Both the position numbers and the translations under genes were made by a program. DNA of 36,845 nucleotides, taken from the NCBI GenBank assembly GCA_023135565.1, contig JAGLSW010000254.1, positions 1 through 36,845 on the forward strand, written 5' to 3'. The stretch's first letter is position 1. Every line of letters begins with the position of its first letter. The notes beneath the pieces are model-generated. The model was not told the origin of the DNA and did not search any database. It saw only the letters and a list, made by a program, of their open reading frames with translations. The stretch is from Candidatus Aminicenantota bacterium. Its GTDB lineage: Bacteria > Acidobacteriota > Aminicenantia > UBA2199. Shown here piece after piece: positions 1-7,037 of the stretch.

Positions 1-11
1 CTGCCGGGGGC

Positions 12-31
12 TAAACTTTTGAAAAAGTTTA
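12..31. repeat. AT-rich perfect hairpin downstream of the aminotransferase gene
   Basis: TAAACTTTT and AAAAGTTTA form an inverted repeat around a two-base centre. It lies about 85 bases beyond the stop codon of the minus-strand aminotransferase gene. It could stop transcription, but no clear U-run follows it on the minus strand, so it is recorded as a hairpin only. Confidence 0.45.
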
Positions 32-60
32 ATCAAAACTTCTTATGAATTAGAATCAAA

Positions 61-112
61 AGCACTCCCTGCCGCGAAGCGGCTTATCGCCCTCCCCTCC
101 CAGGCGAGTGGA
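61..112. repeat. Dispersed GC-rich intergenic element (copy 1)
   Basis: This stretch holds the palindrome GCCGCGAAGCGGC at 71-83, next to CTCCC and ACTCGCC-type blocks. Its reverse complement resembles the element at 3828-3937, which also has an ACTCGC block, an ATAAGC(C/G)GC palindrome and GCAGGGAG. It lies just past the 3' end of a gene, as the other intergenic copies do. It looks like a small non-coding interspersed repeat; its function is unknown. Confidence 0.5.
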
Positions 113-114
113 GT

Positions 115-1584
115 TTACAAGCGGAACCACTCCGCCAGCAATTCTTCTTTCTCCACGGGGAATGTTTTATGGTAGAACTCATTGACTTTGGAAGAATAAG
201 TATATTCCTTTTCCCACTGCCCGACGTTGGCCGCTATCTGTTTAATGGCGTCCATAACAAAATACAACTCAGCATTCGTCATAGTAGGATGCAAGGATAG
301 CCTTACCCAGCCGGGCTTTAAAGAAAGATCGCCGCGGTTGATCAAATCGGTGATCCGTTTCGATTGTTCCCGGTCTACATTCAACAGGTAGTGACCATAA
401 GTACCGGCACATGTGCAGCCGCCCCTGACCTGGATACCGAAACGGTCGCTCAACAGCTTTACAATTAGATTGTAATGAATATCGTCGATATAAAAAGAAA
501 TACACCCCAAACGCTCTTCGGCATTGTCTGCCAGGATATGGAGTTCGGGAATTCTGCGCAGTTCTTGAAAAGCAATTTCTACCAGCTCTTCTTCCCGTTT
601 CCTGATGTTGACTGTGCCCATCTTTTCTTTGAGTTCGATAGCCAGGGCAGCGCGGATGGCCTGTAAAAAACCGGGCGTACCCCCGTCTTCCCGGGCCTCG
701 ATGCTGTCTACATACTTGTAAAGGCCCCAGGGGTTCGTCCAATCCACGGTGCCGCCGCCCGGATGGTCCGGCACTTCGCGGTTATGGATAACTGAATCCA
801 TAACCAGTACTCCCGAAGAACCCGGGCCACCTAAAAACTTGTGAGGTGAGAAAAATATTGCGTCCAATTTTTCCATCGGGTCTTCCGGGTGCATGTCCAT
901 GTCCACATAAGGAGCGGAGGCGGCAAAATCCAGGAAACAGAGTCCGCCTGCTTCGTGCATGATTTTTGCCATCTTGTGATAAGGCGTCTCGATGCCGCTG
1001 ACATTGGAACAAGCAGTAAAAGAACCGATTTTATGTTTCCTGTTTTTATATTCTTTTAGTTGTTTGCGCAGGTTCTCCGGGTCTACTAACAGACCGTTTC
1101 CGGGTTTCACTATCACCACATCGGCAATGGTTTCCAACCAGGAAGTATGATTGGAATGGTGTTCCATGTGGGTGACAAAAACCACCGGTCTATCTGTTTC
1201 GGCGATGGAACATTTGTTCATATTTTGGCCGCACAGTTTGTAATTCAGAATGCGCTGCAATTTGTTGATTACACCGGTCATACCGGATTCCGCGGTAATC
1301 AGGATATCCGTTTCCGAAGCGTTGACATGTCTTTTAATCAACTTATGGGCATGTTGGTAGGCATAGGTCATGCGCGTCCCGCTTTCGCTGGTTTCGGTGT
1401 GGGTGTTGGCCACGAAAGGGCCGAAATCTTTTTTAATTTTGTCTTCGATAGGACCGTAGAGGCGGCCGCTGGCGATCCAATCGGCGTACACTATTTTTTG
1501 TGTACCGTTGGGCGATTGGTATTCAGCGTCGATGCCCACGATATTTTTTCTAAATGGTTCAAAATAATGTTCTAAGTTTTGCAT
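115..1584 (-). CDS. Class V PLP-dependent aminotransferase, cysteine desulfurase-like
   Basis: The product is 489 aa. It has the class V aminotransferase (CsdA/SufS-like) fold signatures: a HxEHHSN motif near residues 139-145 whose histidine stacks on PLP, the PLP-nitrogen aspartate in FLDFA (Asp219), and the Schiff-base lysine in SPHKFLGGPGSSG (Lys249). RGGCTCAG near residues 387-394 places Cys390/Cys392 where cysteine desulfurases carry their persulfide cysteine. A role in sulfur transfer from cysteine is therefore plausible, but other class V enzymes such as selenocysteine or isopenicillin-N epimerase-like enzymes cannot be excluded. It is longer than SufS (about 400 aa) because of extra N- and C-terminal segments. 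No scaffold or other suf/isc gene is adjacent. The start has an AGGG only two bases upstream, which is weak; AT-rich -10-like sequence sits close to the ATG. Confidence 0.85.
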   Translation of the reverse strand: MQNLEHYFEPFRKNIVGIDAEYQSPNGTQKIVYADWIASGRLYGPIEDKIKKDFGPFVANTHTETSESGTRMTYAYQHAHKLIKRHVNASETDILITAESGMTGVINKLQRILNYKLCGQNMNKCSIAETDRPVVFVTHMEHHSNHTSWLETIADVVIVKPGNGLLVDPENLRKQLKEYKNRKHKIGSFTACSNVSGIETPYHKMAKIMHEAGGLCFLDFAASAPYVDMDMHPEDPMEKLDAIFFSPHKFLGGPGSSGVLVMDSVIHNREVPDHPGGGTVDWTNPWGLYKYVDSIEAREDGGTPGFLQAIRAALAIELKEKMGTVNIRKREEELVEIAFQELRRIPELHILADNAEERLGCISFYIDDIHYNLIVKLLSDRFGIQVRGGCTCAGTYGHYLLNVDREQSKRITDLINRGDLSLKPGWVRLSLHPTMTNAELYFVMDAIKQIAANVGQWEKEYTYSSKVNEFYHKTFPVEKEELLAEWFRL

Positions 1585-1730
1585 ACCCTATTTTAACATT
1601 AAACAAGAAAAAGTAAAACCTACAAAAAATTAATTGCCTGTCCCTTTTTTACTTTTTTTCGTTCTTGAGCACCTTCTTAACCTGAGTCCTATCGAGCTCC
1701 TCCTGAGTTCTCTTGAACCCCCCTGATCTC

Positions 1731-2567
1731 CTACAATTTGCCGAGAATCAAAGATAGACAGATAAGCAGGACCGTGATTGTCGTAAAGAAGGGAGTGAGC
1801 TTACGGGCCATGGGTGGTCCGGCCTTTTTAACAAAGCGGACGACACAGACTGCCCCGGTGAGGACAAGTATTCCTATAGGGATTAGGTAGAGGAAACCGG
1901 GTTTTGCCACAAAGTAAAAAACGATCCCCGATACGTAGGCAAGCGTCAGGCAGATGATAGATAATATCACGGTTTTGGTCATGCCCAGGCGTTTGGGTAG
2001 GGTCAGTTTCCGGGTCATCAAATCCTCCGGGAAGTTGCGGATATCGATTACTCCCCTGGCAGCGAACACGGCAAAGAAGAGCATCGCCGCCGGCAGCGCC
2101 AATTTTGGATTTAAGGTGCCGGCCGCGAATCCCATCAGCATATGCAGGGCGTGCAGCAGCCCGATAAGAAACGTGCGCACGATGGCGTCTTTAAAGAGTT
2201 GGAAAGATAGGCAAATAACGATAATTAAAATAAGTCCCCAGGGTATTAGCGCCGTTAGAGGCGCGGTCAGGAACGTGACAGCAAAGCTTGCCGCAGTAAA
2301 AACCAGGAAAAAAACGATTTTTAGCGCCGGAGCGATGAGGTCTTCGGTCTTTTTTTCTTGACTGCGCTGCCGGGCATAGGCGCTTAAAGAGAAGCCGCCC
2401 ACAGCCAAGCACCACCCGGCCAGGGCCAGCCACAAGGCCGTTACCGGGCCTGTACCGGCGGTAAAAGCAGCCGAGCCGGTAATGGCGGCGGCCATGAGGG
2501 TGCGGGAAAAGCGAAACAGCCTGAGAAAGGCTTTTGTTTTAGACATTTGTTCTTTGTTTTCGGTCAT
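1731..2567 (-). CDS. UbiA-like prenyltransferase-family membrane protein with a degenerate first Asp motif
   Basis: The start chosen is the internal ATG (protein MTENKEQ..., 278 aa), because GGAG sits eight bases before it. A longer in-frame form beginning at 2630 would read through that ribosome site. The protein has about eight or nine hydrophobic helices. DIRNFPEDLMTRKLTLPKRLG matches the second aspartate motif and loop of the UbiA superfamily (D-x-x-D plus a TLP-x-x-LG sequence). The first motif, normally NDxxDxxxD after helix 2, is replaced by SAYARQRSQEKKTED. The family transfers isoprenoid chains to aromatic or other acceptors in the membrane. With one metal-binding motif missing, this member may have lost or changed activity. 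A related unassigned polytopic protein is the alternative. Confidence 0.6.
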   Translation of the reverse strand: MTENKEQMSKTKAFLRLFRFSRTLMAAAITGSAAFTAGTGPVTALWLALAGWCLAVGGFSLSAYARQRSQEKKTEDLIAPALKIVFFLVFTAASFAVTFLTAPLTALIPWGLILIIVICLSFQLFKDAIVRTFLIGLLHALHMLMGFAAGTLNPKLALPAAMLFFAVFAARGVIDIRNFPEDLMTRKLTLPKRLGMTKTVILSIICLTLAYVSGIVFYFVAKPGFLYLIPIGILVLTGAVCVVRFVKKAGPPMARKLTPFFTTITVLLICLSLILGKL

Positions 2568-2928
2568 TTTTTTTCTCCGAATATTAGCAGGGTATAATTT
2601 ATCATAAAGGGAGGAAAATAACAACCCCAATCAGGCGACCACCTCACACTTCTCGCAATTTTAAGGCATCATCACAGGGTGAAAGTTTTTTTGCAAAAAA
2701 AAGAATTTTATGCTAAAATATTCCCTGGGGACGACGTCCCCACCCTATGAGTGTCCAGGAAATTTGCCATGCGACAGGGTTGACAAAAAAGCTTGTCGTT
2801 TAACAAACTTCCAGTAGGGGGCGGCGCCCCCGGCCCATGAGGGGCCTGGGAATTTGCCGGGCGACAGGATTGACAAAAAAACCTGTCTTTTAGCAAACTT
2901 CCAGTAATTTATAATAAGGAGGCATAAT
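2568..2928. other. Intergenic region between divergent genes
   Basis: These 361 bases separate the divergently transcribed UbiA-like and CBM9-like genes. The left half is AT-rich and has no feature I can name. The right half (2723-2906) is an imperfect tandem duplication of about 90 bases with conserved hairpins, listed separately. No protein-coding gene is supported here: the two small overlapping minus-strand frames through the repeat have no ribosome site and merely follow the duplication. Confidence 0.6.
2723..2906 (+). repeat. Tandem duplication (2 x about 90 bp) with two conserved hairpins per unit
   Basis: Unit 1 is 2723-2816 and unit 2 is 2817-2906; both end in AACTTCCAGTA. Each begins with a perfect hairpin: GGGGACG-A-CGTCCCC in unit 1 and GGGGGCG-G-CGCCCCC in unit 2, so an A-T pair has changed to G-C with pairing kept. 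Each also has a second stem, CGACAGG...CTTGTCG (one G-T pair) in unit 1 and GACAGG...CCTGTC in unit 2, enclosing TTGACAAAAAA. The compensatory changes suggest structure matters, in RNA or as single-stranded DNA. The array ends about 22 bases before the start codon of the next gene, so it would form its 5' leader. Confidence 0.7.
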
Positions 2929-3801
2929 ATGACCAGCAAAAAAGTGTTTCGATGTGTTGTGTTTTTTATCCTTGCGGTAACTTTAACTACGGCGGGATTC
3001 GCTAAAAAAAAGACTAATGAGAGCGCCTGGACGGCAAAGCCGGTGCTTATCGACGGCCAGGGCAAAGATTGGCAGGATGTCACTCCCCTACTAAAAAAGA
3101 AAATGGCGATAGAATGCGCTTTTAAAAACGATAAAAATTACCTCTATATACTGTTTACTTTTAAAGATTTCAAGTTCCTGAGCACCCTGAACAGTTCCGG
3201 CATGACAGTGTGGCTGAACAGCGAAGGCAAAAAAAAGAAAAAGTACGGCATCAAATTCCTGCGCCGGGTAATCACGGCAGACCACTTTATCGCCTTATTG
3301 GAACGGCAGCACGGGCCGCTGCCAGATTCTAAAAAAGCGGAAATAAAAAAGAAAAAGGCCTACCCGATTTACCAGAACGGCGTGGTAAACAAAGATTCCG
3401 ATACGGTGGTGCCCATCAAGGTAGCCTCCGCCCAGGCGCCTGCTTTCAAGGTGGCCCAATCCCGTGAACAGGTAGCTTACGAGTTCCGCATCCCCCTGGC
3501 CAACGTGGAAGGCGAAGTAGTGGGTATAGGTACAACCCCGGGCCGGGATATCATGCTGGCTTTCGAATGGGGCGGTATGACCAAAGAGGTCAAAGAGCGA
3601 ATGAAAAATCGGGGACGCAGCACTTCTGCCAGTAGTTACAAAGATGGTGTTTCATCCAGTATGCCGGGCAGCGAAGAAGGCGAAGGGGTCGGCGGCGGCG
3701 GCGTCAGCACCCGTGCTGAAGCCAGGGCTCAATATGCCCGTTCCCGTACTCCTAAAAAGTATTCTTTCTACGTGCCGCTCAAGTTAGCCGAAGAAAAATA
3801 A
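2929..3801 (+). CDS. Secreted CBM9/DOMON-like protein
   Basis: The 290-aa product begins with a Sec signal peptide (MTSKKVFR followed by a hydrophobic stretch, likely cleaved near TAGFA-KK). The rest resembles the carbohydrate-binding family 9-like/DOMON beta-sandwich found in Aminicenantes and Bacteroidetes: VLIDGQGKDWQDV at the N-terminal edge, KNDKNYLYILFTF in the middle, and YEFRIPLANV before the last strands. Such domains bind sugars or heme at the cell surface; the ligand here cannot be read from sequence. The last 80 residues are Ser/Gly-rich (SMPGSEEGEGVGGGG). The start is well supported by AAGGAGG six bases upstream. It has no co-directional partner nearby. Confidence 0.6.
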   Translation: MTSKKVFRCVVFFILAVTLTTAGFAKKKTNESAWTAKPVLIDGQGKDWQDVTPLLKKKMAIECAFKNDKNYLYILFTFKDFKFLSTLNSSGMTVWLNSEGKKKKKYGIKFLRRVITADHFIALLERQHGPLPDSKKAEIKKKKAYPIYQNGVVNKDSDTVVPIKVASAQAPAFKVAQSREQVAYEFRIPLANVEGEVVGIGTTPGRDIMLAFEWGGMTKEVKERMKNRGRSTSASSYKDGVSSSMPGSEEGEGVGGGGVSTRAEARAQYARSRTPKKYSFYVPLKLAEEK

Positions 3802-4082
3802 GAGTGCTTTTGCTTCTCGCTCATCAAACCCCACTCGCGTGGGGGAGCAATAAGCGGCTTCGCCGCAAAGGCAGCGGGTGAGGGGGACGGCGTCCCCAGT
3901 CCTATAAGCCGCTCCGCGGCAGGGAGCAGCGGGTGAGCGCCTTTGCTTCAAATCAAAAAAAGTTTGGCCTCCCCGGCAGGGGCCGCCGGAGGCAAGCCCC
4001 ATAATAAGCCGCCGCTGCTCACCTGGTGGGCAGCCTTCCGCTTTTGTTCAAAAACCGGGTGGGATATATTTAGCGCTTACAA
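3802..4082. repeat. Gene-free spacer packed with GC-rich dispersed palindromes
   Basis: In order the spacer holds CCCCAC-TCGC-GTGGGG (3829-3844), GCGGCTTCGCCGC (3854-3866), GGGGACG-G-CGTCCCC (3883-3897) and GCCGC-TCC-GCGGC (3908-3920), then a CCGCCGGAGGC block near 3980. The segments at 3849-3882 and 3900-3937 are two copies of one unit (AATAAGC-palindrome-AGCGGGTGAG). GGGGACGGCGTCCCC resembles the hairpin at 2727-2741, and the 3854 palindrome reappears at 71-83. No T-run follows any hairpin, so none is a convincing rho-independent terminator. It lies between two convergent genes. Confidence 0.6.
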
Positions 4083-5816
4083 TTACTTTTTCTCGCTGCG
4101 GACGGTGCGATCTACTAAGTTCATATAGTTGTAGGGGATCTCGATGCCCTTCTCATCAAAGGTATTCTTGATTCTCAACTGCAGCTGCCGCTCTACACCC
4201 CACTGCTCACCGGGTTTGGTTTTTGCCAGTGCCCGGAAAACCACGGCGGAATCACCCAACGAAATAATCCCCTGGGCAATAGGTTCAGCGATGAATTTCT
4301 CTTTCCAGTCGGGGTCTTCGTACATTTTAGAACAAATACCTTGTAATACTTCGATCACTTCATCGGCATCGGCGTCATAAGAGACTCCCACCTTAACTAC
4401 AGCCCGGGACCACTGGTGGGTGGAGTTGGATACACGGGAGATACTGCCGTTAGGTATAATATGCAAAACGCCGTCGGTGGAGCGGAACTTCACGGTACGC
4501 ATGGATATATTCTCGATAGTGCCGCTTTTGCCGTCGATTTCCACTACATCACCGAGAGCAAACTGCTCTTCCATCAAAATAAAAAACCCGCTGACAATGT
4601 CCTTTACCAGCGATTGGGCGCCGAAACCGATAGCTAAAGAAATACCGCCGGCTGCCACTAAGAAAGGCGCATAATCCACATTCAATTCACCTAACACCCA
4701 CAATACGGCCAGTATCCACGAAAGAATCTTAACAAAAGAGAGAATCACCGAAGATAGGGTATGGTAACGCTGCTTCTGATGAGAGGTGACGTTCTCGCTC
4801 TGCTCTACCTTTTCGATGACCTTGCGGCTGACCCGCCGGGCTGTGCGGTTGATGCCGAAAACCAAAAGCAGGGCAATTAAAATAATGATTACGCCTTTTA
4901 TGGCCTGGTTCTGTAGTTCACTTTTGCGGATCTTTTTTAAAGAGCCGATCTCTTTTTCAAGATTGACTTTTTTCTCTTTTAAAGTAGAGATGTTGGTTCC
5001 CGATAGGTAGATAAAAGTCTTGGTGGTATTTAAACGGGGAATCTCCGACCCGTTGATACGAATATCCCTGACTTCGGCTAAAATCAGGTTAATCCGCTTC
5101 TCGGCCAGGTCGGCGGCGGTTTTTGCCGCCTCTCTTAACTCCGCGGCCTCCGCTGTTTTCTCCACGATTTTGTCTTCTTCCTTCTTTGCTTCCGCGTGGA
5201 GCGCCGTTAACTTCTCCTGCTCTAATTCGATCTCCTGCAAAAAATCTTTCTGTTCCTCTTCTAACTTTTGAATGCGGGCGGAGAGTCCTAAGTCTTTACC
5301 GGCGTCGGCTTTTTGTTTTTTTTCTTCCGCTACTGCCTTTTTTTGGCCCGCGGCCTGGAGACTTTCGATTTTTTTATCCAACCGCTCTATTCCCAGGCTC
5401 ACCCGGTTGATCTGTTCCTGCAGCGCAAGGATACCCTTTGCCCCTGTGCCGCCGTACTGCCTGATTTTCAAAAGCGCTTCATTTCTATTCTGCGGGTTCT
5501 CTTTATACAACTTCTTAAGATGGGGAAAAATCTCATCTTCCAGCACATTGAACTGGTCTATCAATAGGTCGAATTTGCGTTTATTGAATTCCTTTTGTTC
5601 GACTAATCGGTTAGTTTTTTCCAGTTCGTCGAAGCCGGGGAATTTCTCCGGGGAATAATTATCTAAAGTGACCACCTGGGCTTTAAGCTCCATGAGGCGG
5701 GCGTCTAATTTTTCCAATTCCGTGAGCGGCTGCCCCGGCGTTTCCTGCGTCTCCTGGGCAAAACAGCAGCCCAGCAAAACAAAAAATAATAAAATTAATA
5801 ATGTTGTTTTTTTCAT
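4083..5816 (-). CDS. MscS-family mechanosensitive ion channel with a periplasmic coiled-coil domain
   Basis: The 577-aa product starts with a signal peptide (hydrophobic core LLILLFFVLLGCCFAQ; the LGCC could also be a lipobox). Residues about 25-265 are a Lys/Glu/Gln-rich coiled coil expected in the periplasm. Hydrophobic helices follow near 305-325 and 355-380, then the MscS pore helix and beta domain: PFLVAAGGISLAIGFGAQSL and VKDIVSGFFILMEEQFALGDVV are classic MscS signatures, followed by GTIENISMRT and IPNGSIS. The family releases osmolytes when membrane tension rises. It lies 45 bases downstream of the TPR/PEGA gene on the same strand, with GAGG five bases before its ATG, so it is probably the last gene of the kinase operon. 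That context suggests envelope-stress control by the kinase, which is inference. Confidence 0.88.
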   Translation of the reverse strand: MKKTTLLILLFFVLLGCCFAQETQETPGQPLTELEKLDARLMELKAQVVTLDNYSPEKFPGFDELEKTNRLVEQKEFNKRKFDLLIDQFNVLEDEIFPHLKKLYKENPQNRNEALLKIRQYGGTGAKGILALQEQINRVSLGIERLDKKIESLQAAGQKKAVAEEKKQKADAGKDLGLSARIQKLEEEQKDFLQEIELEQEKLTALHAEAKKEEDKIVEKTAEAAELREAAKTAADLAEKRINLILAEVRDIRINGSEIPRLNTTKTFIYLSGTNISTLKEKKVNLEKEIGSLKKIRKSELQNQAIKGVIIILIALLLVFGINRTARRVSRKVIEKVEQSENVTSHQKQRYHTLSSVILSFVKILSWILAVLWVLGELNVDYAPFLVAAGGISLAIGFGAQSLVKDIVSGFFILMEEQFALGDVVEIDGKSGTIENISMRTVKFRSTDGVLHIIPNGSISRVSNSTHQWSRAVVKVGVSYDADADEVIEVLQGICSKMYEDPDWKEKFIAEPIAQGIISLGDSAVVFRALAKTKPGEQWGVERQLQLRIKNTFDEKGIEIPYNYMNLVDRTVRSEKK

Positions 5817-5861
5817 AGTTCCTCTACCTTTATCTAATTTGTAAACGCTGCGAACCGGGCG

Positions 5862-7037
5862 CTACTGTTCCATGTAGACTATCTTTACATGCCATTCTTC
5901 GATTTCGCCTCTTTGATCGCCGTGGTTGTGCACGGTTAATTTCCACCTGCCGTTGGGCGGTAAACCGTTGAATACATGGGTGGCGCCGCGGATTTCGGTC
6001 ACTTCTTCCGGGCTTTCGTCGCTGTCCCAGATATCGGCCTGGGTGCTCAGGTCGGTGCCCAATATGTCGAGGGTTAAATCCTGCATGGCGGGATGCCTTA
6101 CTCTTGCCATATATTCTACCCTCACGATAGGCGCGCCTTCGGGTATACCGAAAACATTGATCAAACTAAAACCGTCTACCACTACGCGGATATCCTTGGG
6201 GGCCGGGTTGGAAAAAAGCCGTTCGACTTCCCGGGGTTCCGGTTTTTTCTCTTTTTTGCCCATCAGCAGCACCACTACGGCTGCCACCGCGGCAGCGCCG
6301 AGAACAAGCAGTACAGGCGATATTTTTTTCTTTTTGGGTTTGTCCGCTTTTTTGACGACTACCTTTTCCTTCTTCTGGGGCTTTGCTTTTTCCTTTTTTG
6401 CCGCTATTGCCTTTTTCGATTTGTTTAAAACCAGATGCGCTTCGCTTTCTTCAGCGGCATTTACTGTCACCTTTTGGGAAGCGGTTTCATACCCTTTAAG
6501 CTTCGCTTTCAGGTCATGTTCACCTTTTAGGCATTTCTCGATTTTCAGGGGCGTTTTGCCCACTTCGTCGCCGTCTAAATAAACGGCTGCCTGTGCGGGT
6601 TCGGAGGTGATGCGCAGGCTGCCTAACAGGGGTTTCCGCAGCTCCTTAAATATATTGATAAATTTGGGGGGGTAAAACTCTTCGTCCAATTCCTGGTTGG
6701 GATTGAGTTTAATGACTTTTTCCAACTGGGTGCGGGCTTTTTCATTCTCCTGGATAGTAAAATGGGTAAATGCCAGGGAAACCATGATCTGGAATAATTT
6801 CTGTTTGGCTTTGACCAGTTCTTTTTTCTGGTTTAACTCCTCTATGACTCCTTCGTAAATTTCGATTGCTTTTTTGAAATCGCCGTTTTGATAATATTCT
6901 TCGGCTTTTTTCAGTTTCCCTGCCACTTCGTCGTCCGCGCTTGTGGTCTGTGCGAAAAGGGTGGAATAAGACCCGGCAAACAGGGTGAAAGAAAAGAGTA
7001 AAATAGTAATAAGGGAAATGGGTTTACTATTTCTCAT
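5862..7037 (-). CDS. TPR-PEGA envelope protein with a C-terminal P-domain-like module
   Basis: The 391-aa product has an N-terminal signal sequence (to about residue 29, ending LFAQ), TPR-like helices at about 36-130 (AEEYYQNGDFKKAIEIYE), a PEGA domain at about 139-200 (GSLRITSEPAQAAVYLDGDEVGKTPL), a Lys-rich linker, one strong transmembrane helix at about 240-258, and a beta-rich C-terminus. The last part (NGRWKLTVHNHGDQRGEIEEWHVKI) resembles the proprotein-convertase P domain, which usually follows a subtilisin-like protease; no protease domain is present here. Its ATG overlaps the kinase stop codon (ATGA), and a strong AAGGAGG lies inside the end of the kinase gene, so the two are probably translationally coupled. 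PEGA in both products suggests both contact the same cell-wall or surface ligand. Confidence 0.75.
   Translation of the reverse strand: MRNSKPISLITILLFSFTLFAGSYSTLFAQTTSADDEVAGKLKKAEEYYQNGDFKKAIEIYEGVIEELNQKKELVKAKQKLFQIMVSLAFTHFTIQENEKARTQLEKVIKLNPNQELDEEFYPPKFINIFKELRKPLLGSLRITSEPAQAAVYLDGDEVGKTPLKIEKCLKGEHDLKAKLKGYETASQKVTVNAAEESEAHLVLNKSKKAIAAKKEKAKPQKKEKVVVKKADKPKKKKISPVLLVLGAAAVAAVVVLLMGKKEKKPEPREVERLFSNPAPKDIRVVVDGFSLINVFGIPEGAPIVRVEYMARVRHPAMQDLTLDILGTDLSTQADIWDSDESPEEVTEIRGATHVFNGLPPNGRWKLTVHNHGDQRGEIEEWHVKIVYMEQ

Noticed and set aside
2708-3083. Small minus-strand proteins across the tandem repeat before the CBM9-like gene
   Set aside because: They follow the DNA duplication, overlap the real gene's start and lack ribosome sites.
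5862-7037. A subtilisin-like protease, suggested by the P-domain-like C-terminus
   Set aside because: No catalytic Asp/His/Ser protease motifs are present; the N-terminal part is TPR and PEGA.
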